A stretch of 64,000 nt of DNA from Halogranum amylolyticum. GTDB taxonomy: Archaea; Halobacteriota; Halobacteria; Halobacteriales; Haloferacaceae. Below, piece by piece: positions 42,151 to 50,207 of the stretch. Position numbers and translations under genes: made by a program. The notes under the pieces are model-generated. The model was not told the origin of the DNA. It did not search any database and was given only the letters and a program-made list of their open reading frames with translations. Position 1 is the stretch's first letter. Each line of letters starts with the position of its first letter. The stretch spans positions 1-64,000 of the forward strand of contig NZ_FODV01000023.1 in assembly GCF_900110465.1 (NCBI RefSeq). Reading direction: 5' to 3'.

Positions 42151-45100
42151 ATGGTAGAGATGAATCTCTCGACTAGCGTCCTCTACATCGCGGCGGACAG
42201 GGAGACCGCCGCCCCCTTCCTCGAGGTCGTCACAGCGGAGTTTCCGTCGCTGTCGGTCGACGTCACCACGTCTGTCGAGAGCGCGAGAGACCGACTCGAC
42301 CGCGACGACGTCGACTGCATCGTCGCCGAGGACGACGCGGGCGGCGTCGCCGGCGTCGACTTCCTGGCGGGTGTCACGGAGGTCCCGGCCGTGCTGTACA
42401 CCGCCGCAGACACCGCCGACGCCGTCCGGACCGCTCGAGACACCGGCACGGACGTCGTGTTCCGTTCCGAGAGTGGCGGTCCCTACCGACTCGGCGCACG
42501 GATCCGTTCGCTCGTCGCGGCGACGCCCGCCGTGCCGACACCCGCGCCGGACGGGGGGTCCGTCGAACCTGCCCGGCAGTCCGTCGTCGAGGCGATGGTG
42601 GAGGCGGTCGACGACGGGCTGTACGCGTTGGACGCCGACGGACGGTTCCTCGCGGTCAACGAAGCTTACGAGCGACTGACCGGTTACGACCGCGAGGAAC
42701 TCGTCGGTGCGCACGCGACGACGGTGACGAACGACGCTGTCCACACCGAGGCCGAGGAGGTACAGGCGGCGCTCGAACGCGGCGAGGAGGTGCCGACGTT
42801 CAGAACCGAGCTCACCCGACCCGACGGGACCACGATTCAGGTCGAGGCACACCTCTCGTTGCTCCCGCTCGGCGACGGCGAGTGCGGTCGCGTCGGCGTC
42901 GTCCGCGACGTGACCGAACGCGAGCATCTGAAGTCGGAACTCGACCAGTTCAACGACCGCGTGACTGACGTGCTCGTCTCTGTCGACACTGACTGGCGCT
43001 ACACCTACATCAACGAACAGGCCGAGCAGTACCTCCAAGGGAGCAGGGAGGACCATCTCGGCGAGGTCATGTGGGACGTCTACGAGGAGGCTGTCGGAAC
43101 CCCTATCGAGACGAAACTCCGGGAGGCGATGGAGACGCAAGAACCGGTGTCGTTCCAGACCCAGTCGAGCGTCGGCGACGAGTGGTTCCGCATCAGCGCG
43201 TATCCGTCCGAGACGGGCCTCTCTATCTACTTCCAAGACATCACCGAGCGCAGACAGCGCGGACATGAACTAGAACAGTACCGGACCATCGTCGAGACCG
43301 TCCAGGACGGTATCTACACGGTCGACCGAGACGGCACGTTCACCTTCGTCAACGACGCGTACGCGTCACTGGTCGGCTACGAGCGCGAGGAACTGCTCGG
43401 TGAACACGTCTCGCTCGTCACCGACGACGAGACGATCAAGGTGGCCAGAGCGGCCGGTGACGAACTCCGGGCCGGCAACGTGGAGACGGCGACCGTCGAG
43501 ACCCGTCTCACGGCCGCCGACGGAGAGCGCGTCCCGGTCGAGGGGACGTTCGCGCTGTTGCCGTCCGAGGCGAGCGGTGAGCGCGTCGGCGTCGTCCGTG
43601 ACGTCACAGAGCGGATTCGGCGAGAGGAGGAGTTGAGCGCGCGAATTCGTCAACAGACGGTCACGGCCGAACTCGGACAACTCGTGCTCGAAGGCGACGA
43701 CATCGACACGCTGTTCGACGAGGCGGTCGAGGTCGTCGCGGAGACGCTCGGCGCGGACTACTGTAAGGTGCTCGACCTCCAGCCAAGCGGCGAGGAACTG
43801 CTGTTGCGCTCGGGCGTCGGGTGGCGCGAAGGACTCGTCGGCGAGGCCACCGTCGGGAGCACCGAACGGGCGTCGCAGGCGGGACACACGCTCCAGTCCG
43901 AGGAACCGATCGTCGTCGACGACTTCGAGAACGATCCTCGTATCGACGGTCCCGAACTGCTGACCTCCCACGACGTCCAGAGCGGAATCAGCGTCCTCAT
44001 CGGCCCGATGTCGGATCCCTGGGGGATCCTCGGCGTCCACGACATGGAACGCCGCGAGTTCTCCGATCACGACGTCAGCTTCGTCCAGAGCGTCGCCAAC
44101 GTGCTGGCGACCGCCATCGATCGGATGCGGCGTCAGCACGAGCTCCGACAGTACGAGTCGATGTTCGAGACGGTGAAAGACGGCGTCTACGTCCTCGACA
44201 GCGACGGGCGGTTCGTCTCCGTCAACGAGGCGTACGCCGACATCACGGGCTACGAACGCGAGGAGTTGCTCGGCGCGCACGCGACGACGGTCTCCGAGGT
44301 CGTCTACGAGTTGGCTACCGAGCGGCAGGCGTCGCTCGACGCCGGCGAAGACGGGACGATTCGAAGCGCGATGGAGACTGCGGACGGCCGGACGGTCGAA
44401 CTCGAGTTCCGGTTCGCCCCGTTCACGTTCGAAGACGGATCGGAGGGCAGTGTCGGTGTTGTCCGCGACATCACCGAACGGGAACGGCTCCGGTCCGAAC
44501 TCGACGAGGTGCTCCACCGCGTCACAGACGGGTTCTTCGGGCTCGACACTGACTGGCAGTTCACCTTCGTCAACGAACGGGCCGAGGAACTCATCGCGAA
44601 CCCATCGGAGGAACTCGTCGGAAAGTCGCTCTGGGAGAAGTATCCGGAGACGGTCGGGACGGCGTTCGAGACCGAGTACCGCCGCGCGATGGAGACCCAG
44701 CAGCCGGTGAGCTTCGAGGAGTACTTCCCGCCGCTCGAGACGTGGTTCAGCGTCCACGCCTACCCCTCCGAGACCGGACTCTCAGTGTACTTCCGGGACG
44801 TGACGGAGCGCAAGCAGCGCGAGGCGCAACTCTCCGCGCTCAACCGGACGATGCAGACGCTGTTGGACACGACGACCCCCGAGGAGGTCGTCGACATCGG
44901 CGTCGAGGCCGCACGCGACGTGCTGGCGCTGTCGACGTCGATCATCCTCCGGTACGACGAGCCGTCGGGACGGCTTTATTTCGGCGAACAGACCGCCGAC
45001 GAGGCGGTGGCGATCGACGACGCGCTCGTCGACGGCGACGACGCCATCGCGTGGCAGGTGTTCGTCGAGAACGAACCGCGCGTGTACGACTCGCTGTCGG

Positions 45101-46509
45101 CGGAACTGGGCCGCGAGACGACTGTCGAGAGCGTGGTGCTCGTCCCGATGGGACGGCACGGCGTTCTCCTCGCTGCCGACGCCGAACCGGCGGCCTTCTC
45201 GGAAAACGACCTCTCGCTCATCGACATCCTCAGCGCCAGCGTCCAGTCGGCGTTGGATCGGGCCGACCGCGAGGCGACGCTGCGCGACCGGCGCGACACG
45301 CTGGAGGAACAGAACGAGTCGCTCGACCGTCTCCGCCGCGTCAACGGCGTCATCCGCGAGATCACCGGGACGCTCACGCAGGCGTCCACGCGCGAAGAGA
45401 TCGAGGAGGCGGTCTGTGACCGGTTGGCGGCGACCGACCCGTACCGGCTCGCGTGGATCGGGTCGAGAGACGTCGTCTCCGGCGAACTGTCTCCGCGGGT
45501 CTCTGCCGGCGACGAGCAGGGGTTCGTCTCGACGCTGAACGCGGCGGACAGCGAAGCCGACGGGAGCCGACCGGCCGCTCTCGCCGTCGACACGCTCGAA
45601 CCCGTGGTCCAGAACACGATCCACGGCACGCCGCCGTTCGAACCGTGGCGCGAGGCGGCGCTCAAACGCGGGTTCCGGTCGTGTATCGCCGTCCCGATCG
45701 TCCACCGGGACACGCTCTACGGCGTCCTCTGTCTCTACGCCTCCGAACCGAACGTGTTCAACCGGATGGAGCAGACGGTGCTCGGCGAACTCGGCGAGAT
45801 CATCGGCCACGCGTTGAACGCTCTCGAGCGGAAACAAGCGCTGATAAGCGAACGCTCGGTCGAACTCGACTTCGAGGTGGCCGACCCGCTGGACCAACCG
45901 CTCCGGCTCGTCGCAGATCTGGGGGCGACGTTCGAGTACCAGAACGTCGTCCAGCGGAGCGACGGCCACCTTCACCTCTTCTTCGTCGTCCGCGGTGCGA
46001 GCGCCGAGGCGGTGCTGGACGCCGGGTCGACGGCTCTCGACGTCAGCGACCTCACGCTCGTCGCCGACCGCGACGAGGAACTGCTGTTCGAGTGCACCGT
46101 CGCCGAGGAGACGCTGTTCGCGAACCTCCTCGAACGCGGCGCGCTCCCGCAGACGGTCTCGATGGAGGGGTCGACGGGGCGGGTCGTCGTCCGGTGTCCG
46201 CAGAACGTCGAGCCGCGATCGATGATCGAACTGCTCGAACGGCGGTTCGAGCAGGCAGAGCTCGCTGCCCGTCGCGAACACGACGACCCCGTCTGGACGA
46301 GACAGGAACTCCACTCGGCGTTCGAGAACAATCTCACCGACAGACAGGAGGAGGTGCTCCGGACGGCCCACTTCGCGGGGTTCTTCGAGTGGCCCCGCGA
46401 GAGCACAGGCGAGGAGGTCGCCGACATCCTCGACGTCTCACAGCCGACTGTCCACCGCCACGTCCGGGCCGGCGAGCGGAAACTGTTCTCGCTCTTGTTC
46501 GACGAGTGA
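42151..46509 (+). CDS. Multi-PAS/GAF BAT-HTH_10 sensor-regulator (1452 residues)
   Basis: A very long regulator. Approximate domains: degenerate receiver 5-120, PAS 150-260, PAS 265-370, PAS 375-490, GAF 505-660, PAS 670-780, PAS 785-895, GAF 905-1055, GAF 1080-1215, BAT 1225-1385 and HTH_10 1390-1447 (LTDRQEEVLRTAHFAGFFEWP, VSQPTVHRHVRAGERKL). The PAS pair 150-370 closely resembles the pair 670-895 (GAHATTV; AYPSETGLS in both), so a didomain was duplicated. No kinase domain is present: signals go straight to the DNA-binding domain. ATG 42151 is chosen; the upstream in-frame GTG at 42124 falls inside a TATA-like stretch (TAATTGTGTTATA), which predicts a start near 42151-42160. Confidence 0.88.
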   Translation: MVEMNLSTSVLYIAADRETAAPFLEVVTAEFPSLSVDVTTSVESARDRLDRDDVDCIVAEDDAGGVAGVDFLAGVTEVPAVLYTAADTADAVRTARDTGTDVVFRSESGGPYRLGARIRSLVAATPAVPTPAPDGGSVEPARQSVVEAMVEAVDDGLYALDADGRFLAVNEAYERLTGYDREELVGAHATTVTNDAVHTEAEEVQAALERGEEVPTFRTELTRPDGTTIQVEAHLSLLPLGDGECGRVGVVRDVTEREHLKSELDQFNDRVTDVLVSVDTDWRYTYINEQAEQYLQGSREDHLGEVMWDVYEEAVGTPIETKLREAMETQEPVSFQTQSSVGDEWFRISAYPSETGLSIYFQDITERRQRGHELEQYRTIVETVQDGIYTVDRDGTFTFVNDAYASLVGYEREELLGEHVSLVTDDETIKVARAAGDELRAGNVETATVETRLTAADGERVPVEGTFALLPSEASGERVGVVRDVTERIRREEELSARIRQQTVTAELGQLVLEGDDIDTLFDEAVEVVAETLGADYCKVLDLQPSGEELLLRSGVGWREGLVGEATVGSTERASQAGHTLQSEEPIVVDDFENDPRIDGPELLTSHDVQSGISVLIGPMSDPWGILGVHDMERREFSDHDVSFVQSVANVLATAIDRMRRQHELRQYESMFETVKDGVYVLDSDGRFVSVNEAYADITGYEREELLGAHATTVSEVVYELATERQASLDAGEDGTIRSAMETADGRTVELEFRFAPFTFEDGSEGSVGVVRDITERERLRSELDEVLHRVTDGFFGLDTDWQFTFVNERAEELIANPSEELVGKSLWEKYPETVGTAFETEYRRAMETQQPVSFEEYFPPLETWFSVHAYPSETGLSVYFRDVTERKQREAQLSALNRTMQTLLDTTTPEEVVDIGVEAARDVLALSTSIILRYDEPSGRLYFGEQTADEAVAIDDALVDGDDAIAWQVFVENEPRVYDSLSAELGRETTVESVVLVPMGRHGVLLAADAEPAAFSENDLSLIDILSASVQSALDRADREATLRDRRDTLEEQNESLDRLRRVNGVIREITGTLTQASTREEIEEAVCDRLAATDPYRLAWIGSRDVVSGELSPRVSAGDEQGFVSTLNAADSEADGSRPAALAVDTLEPVVQNTIHGTPPFEPWREAALKRGFRSCIAVPIVHRDTLYGVLCLYASEPNVFNRMEQTVLGELGEIIGHALNALERKQALISERSVELDFEVADPLDQPLRLVADLGATFEYQNVVQRSDGHLHLFFVVRGASAEAVLDAGSTALDVSDLTLVADRDEELLFECTVAEETLFANLLERGALPQTVSMEGSTGRVVVRCPQNVEPRSMIELLERRFEQAELAARREHDDPVWTRQELHSAFENNLTDRQEEVLRTAHFAGFFEWPRESTGEEVADILDVSQPTVHRHVRAGERKLFSLLFDE

Positions 46510-46527
46510 ACCACTCTCCGTGCTAAT

Positions 46528-46590
46528 CTATACTGTTAACCCCCTTTCCAACCGGGGGAGGTAGCAGTATAGCGTCAATCCCTATTGACG
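46528..46590 (+). terminator. Two adjoining hairpins after the multi-PAS regulator
   Basis: Hairpin 1 (46528-46572) has outer arms CTATACTG / CAGTATAG and inner arms CCCCC / GGGGG. Hairpin 2 (46573-46590) has arms CGTCAAT / ATTGACG around a 4-nt loop and starts on the next base. They lie 18 nt after the stop codon. A transcription end or RNA-processing structure is the simplest reading; there is no T-run, so a regulatory or protein-binding role is also possible. The rest of 46591-46810 shows no gene. Confidence 0.5.
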
Positions 46591-46810
46591 TGTGGCGACT
46601 ATGTCTAGTCAGCATGGAGCGCGACGCCGAACGAACTCGTCTGCGGTCGGACGGGGACGTTCGCCGTCTCGCCCCCTCGCTCCCTCGCGTTCGGTGTCCC
46701 GCGCCGCTGCGACGGCGTCACGATCGGGACTCCTCGTGACCCCGTCGACCGACGCGGTCGCGACGTCCGAACGTCCGTGCGAACGACCCAGACAACAACC
46801 CCGATCCCCC

Positions 46811-47008
46811 ATGAGCAAACAGGACACGACGACCACGAACGCATCTCACGAACCGAAGGAGTTCGGCTCCGACACGTGCTCGACCTGCGGCCGCCGCATC
46901 GACACGACCCGGTGGCGACCTGCGACGACCGGTCGAGACGAGACGGGCCAGTATCAAGTGTACGTCTTCTGCGACGCGGACTGTCGCGACGGCTGGGCAC
47001 ACGACTGA
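46811..47008 (+). CDS. DUF7576-type 65-residue zinc-finger protein
   Basis: A 65-residue protein with CSTCGRRIDTTRW and FCDADCRDGWAHD, giving a CxxC...CxxxC zinc-binding pattern as in the DUF7576 haloarchaeal family; the N-terminus is Thr/Asn-rich. ATG 46811 is chosen because the frame upstream to 46592 is Arg/Ser-rich and unlike haloarchaeal proteins. The function is unknown. Confidence 0.78.
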   Translation: MSKQDTTTTNASHEPKEFGSDTCSTCGRRIDTTRWRPATTGRDETGQYQVYVFCDADCRDGWAHD

Positions 47009-47547
47009 CCGGGCCGCCCGAGACTCTCCCGAGACGCCGGACTCCGAGTCCCGACGCTCTCCACGTCTCCGGTCGAGCCATCGACCCGAGACCATCTACG
47101 AGACGATATATTTCGCACGTTACTATTTCGGAAAACCATAATATATCTGTCTATTACCAATCGGTGTACAGCGCACGAACTCGCCTCGCCATCTGCGCTT
47201 CAAGACCGACCCGTCCGCAGGCGTCGGCCCAACAGGAAGCGTCGTCCGATATCGGCGCGAACAGGCCATCTGTAGTCTGCCCTCGTCTCAATCACCGCTC
47301 GCGCGTCGGATCGCCGTCCGAACCGGCGTCGTTCCCGGGTGTTTCGTCTGAAAACCCCGCAGAACGGCAGATACAGACGTCTGTCGAGCAACACTCCTCG
47401 CTCGTTCGCCCATCGGGGTGGAGACTCATCCTGATGTACAGTCTCGCCGGATAGACTATTCTCTTTTGCAGAATGTATCAAAATAAAATATATAGAAGAA
47501 ATGTGTTATATGGTCGAGGGGGCGGTGTCGGAGGGCCGAAGGGGAGG
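47009..47547. other. Gene-free AT-rich spacer
   Basis: Two AT-rich stretches (about 47100-47165 and 47455-47515) flank a GC-rich middle. Six frames show only Arg/Ser-rich shadows. TATA-like ATATATTTCG (47104) and AAAATATATAG (47485) could be promoter parts, but no gene on either strand lies at a suitable distance except the converging DUF7123 3' end. Confidence 0.5.
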
Positions 47548-47817
47548 TCAGGCGGGGAGGGGGGGAGCGGTCTCGGTCGTCCCGGCCGGGGCGATGTGCC
47601 ACGTGGTCGCACCCGTGTAGGACCAGCGTTCGATCTCTAGTTCGGTCGTCGAGTCGCGGAGTTTCGACATCAGCGCGCCGATCTGTTTCGGCGACAGGCC
47701 GACGTCGTCGGCGATGAACTTGCTCTTGAAGTAGAACTCGCCGTCGCGAGCCTTCTCTAGGAGGAACTGCTCGAGTCGTTTTTCGTTCGGGGCATCAGCG
47801 GGGTCTGTGACACTCAT
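47548..47817 (-). CDS. DUF7123-type winged-helix protein
   Basis: An 89-residue protein with NEKRLEQFLLEKARDGEFYF, then FIADDVGLSPKQIGALMSKL, the signature of the DUF7123 winged-helix family conserved in haloarchaea; probably a DNA-binding regulator. Two ATGs are close: 47823 and 47817. GAGGTGG abuts the first but is 6 nt from the second, so 47817 has the correct Shine-Dalgarno spacing and is chosen. Confidence 0.8.
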   Translation of the reverse strand: MSVTDPADAPNEKRLEQFLLEKARDGEFYFKSKFIADDVGLSPKQIGALMSKLRDSTTELEIERWSYTGATTWHIAPAGTTETAPPLPA

Positions 47818-47823
47818 TCTCAT

Positions 47824-48578
47824 CCACCTCTATCAGACACTAACGTTTGCGGCCTGCTTATACCAGGAAGATGCTGTGGAGCGCTTCGGGTAGCTTCATA
47901 TTGACACCTTCGACGGGACGCTCTCTGCTCGCTCGAAGACGTTTCTCGACACGGTCCGAATCTTTATTTCGTTCAGCCGTCGACGGTCGAATGAGGGCGG
48001 ACGTCCGTCCGTCCCGCGTGACTCTCCTGGTCACTGGACAGTCCCCGTAAAACGTCAACGGCCCGTTACGGCGACGGATCACTCGACGTCCTCGACGGAA
48101 ACGGCTGCCTTCCAGTTTCCCGTTCGGTTCGGCGGAGTCTCTGCTCGAACGGTCTCTCCGAACGGTACGGTGCCGGCACGCGGTTTCTGGCGGCCGTCGG
48201 CCAAACAATCCGTTGCGACGGACCGTCCCGCCGACACGTCGTGCAACGTCACGTTCTTCGGTTCTGTCTCTCCGACACGTCGAGCGCTCGCCGCGCGGAC
48301 CTGTCGCCTCGAGCGACTGTGACATCGTGAAACACGGTTCGAACCGGTGCTGTCTCCGGGGGCAGTTTCATGCAGCGTAGACTCGATCGAATCGAACGCA
48401 TCCCGCGCTCCGTGGTCCACGTTCCGCGCACGAGGCGAGTCGGACTTCTCGCCCGTCGACGGCGGTCTCTGACAGCGTTCCCGACTGTCCGTCCGAGTGC
48501 ACGATGGACTTTTGCGTGCGGGAGACCTCTCGTCTCCCAACGAGAAGCCCATCTTCGGTAGTGCCGCTTCCGGTCCAC
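47824..48578. other. 755-bp intergenic region without a supported gene
   Basis: All frames are Arg/Ser/Thr-rich and unlike the acidic proteins of this organism. It separates divergent genes and must contain both promoters. An AATCTTTATTTCG stretch at 47968-47980 is the only TATA-like box noted; it is far from both starts. Confidence 0.5.
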
Positions 48579-50207
48579 ATGAACTCCCTCCCCGCAGTCG
48601 TCGTCCTGAGTCTCGTCCTCGCGACAGTGTTCGCCGCTCCCGTCGCCGCACAGGTCGACACCACGCAGGTCATCGGCGAACCGGATCTGCGGGTGGTCAG
48701 CCCGACCTACCGGTTCACGCCCGGACAGGAGGTGACGCTCGACCTTTACGTCGTCAACGAGGGCGACGTCCGGAAGGGTGGCCCGGCACAGTACGTCGAG
48801 CGGGTGACGACCGCCCGTGCGGCGACGGTTCGCCTCCGCGCTGGTGACGCGCCGGTCGAGGTGACGAGCGGGCGCGTCCCCGTCGGCGAGGTCTCCACCG
48901 GGACGGCCGGCCCGTTCGGCGTCTCGCTCGTCGTCGGCGAGTCCGCCCCGCCGGGACGCTACCGTCTCCCGGTCGACGTCGAGTACGTCTACACCCGGAT
49001 CGTCACCGTCGACGAGGGTTCCGCCGACCCCTCCCCCCGGTATCTCGACATCGAGGTGACCGAGCGACAGTACGTCGAGTTCGTCGTCGAGGACACCGCC
49101 CGGTTCACTGTCGTCGACGTCAGCACCGACGTGCTCGTCGGCGACCGCGGGACGTTCGACCTGACGCTCCGCAACGTCGGCACGGAGCCTGCCCGTGACC
49201 TCCGCGTGGCGCTGACGTCGACGAGCGACGAACTCCAGTTCGGCACCGAGACGGCGACGGCAGGAGGCTTCGTCACCCGTCTGGAACCCGGCGAGACCGC
49301 CTCGCTCCGCTACACCGTCAGCGTCGCGGGCGACGTCGTCGACCGCGACTACCCCGTCGACGTCGCCGTCACCTACACCGACGTCGACGGCATCCGCCGC
49401 GAGGGGCTGCCGCTGTCGGCGAGCGTCCGCGCCGGCGTCGAACAGGCGTTCTCGCTCGGCGGCGTCGCTACGACGCTCAGCGTCGGTCAGGAGGGGACGG
49501 TCACCGGAACCGTCTACAACGACGGCCCCGAACCGGTCTCCTCGCCAGTCGTCGGGCTCGCCGTCGGCAGCGAGTATCTCGACGTCCCCGAACCGGAGTT
49601 CGCGCTTCCCGACCTCGCTCCCGGCGAGTCGGCCGGCTTCGCCTTCGACGTCGACGTCAGCGACGCCGCCACCGCCGGCTTCCGCGAGTTCACCTTCGAC
49701 GTCCGCTACCGGACGGCCCGCGGCGACGTGCGGACGAGCGATCCGCTGCCCGCCCGCGTCGAGATCGCCCCCAAGCGGCCGGTGTTCCGCGTCGACCCGC
49801 TCTCGGACCCCGTCCCTGCGGGCGGGAGCGACACGCTCGTCTTCCGCGTCACCAACGACGGTCGCGAACGAGTGACCGACGTCACGGCGAAGGCGTTCTT
49901 CGACGACCCGCTCGACAGCGACGACGACGAGGCGTTCGTCGCGGCGCTCGACCCCGGCGAGTCGACGAACGTCACCTTCCGCGCGAGCGTGGCGCGCGGT
50001 GCCGCGAGCAAGGTCTACCCGGTCTCAGTCGACTTCGAGTACGACACGCCCGACGGTGACACGGAGATCTCCGAGGCGTACCGCGTCCCCGTCGCGGTGA
50101 CCGCCGCCGAGCGGCGCGGTGTCGGCCTCGACGCTCCGGCCTCGCTCGTCGGCGTCGGTCTCCTCGTCGCCGTCGTCGCGGGCGTCTGGATCTGGCGGCG
50201 ACGCTGA
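48579..50207 (+). CDS. Secreted CARDB/COG1361-like protein with C-terminal anchor helix
   Basis: A 542-residue protein. MNSLPAVVVLSLVLATVFAA is a signal peptide cut near AQ at 25. The mature part has about four immunoglobulin-like (CARDB/NEW3) domains with repeated features such as VGDRGTFDLTLRNVG, VGQEGTVTGTVYNDG and GGSDTLVFRVTNDG. A helix with Arg end (VGVGLLVAVVAGVWIWRRR) anchors the C-terminus. ATG 48579 is chosen because the signal peptide begins there. Its stop shares one base with the RND permease start, so the two probably form a membrane complex, as in other haloarchaeal COG1361-RND pairs. Confidence 0.85.
   Translation: MNSLPAVVVLSLVLATVFAAPVAAQVDTTQVIGEPDLRVVSPTYRFTPGQEVTLDLYVVNEGDVRKGGPAQYVERVTTARAATVRLRAGDAPVEVTSGRVPVGEVSTGTAGPFGVSLVVGESAPPGRYRLPVDVEYVYTRIVTVDEGSADPSPRYLDIEVTERQYVEFVVEDTARFTVVDVSTDVLVGDRGTFDLTLRNVGTEPARDLRVALTSTSDELQFGTETATAGGFVTRLEPGETASLRYTVSVAGDVVDRDYPVDVAVTYTDVDGIRREGLPLSASVRAGVEQAFSLGGVATTLSVGQEGTVTGTVYNDGPEPVSSPVVGLAVGSEYLDVPEPEFALPDLAPGESAGFAFDVDVSDAATAGFREFTFDVRYRTARGDVRTSDPLPARVEIAPKRPVFRVDPLSDPVPAGGSDTLVFRVTNDGRERVTDVTAKAFFDDPLDSDDDEAFVAALDPGESTNVTFRASVARGAASKVYPVSVDFEYDTPDGDTEISEAYRVPVAVTAAERRGVGLDAPASLVGVGLLVAVVAGVWIWRRR

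Noticed and set aside
46592..46810. N-terminal extension of the DUF7576-type protein from 46592
   Set aside because: The extra 73 residues are Arg/Ser/Thr-rich and unlike the family; ATG 46811 begins the acidic zinc-finger protein.
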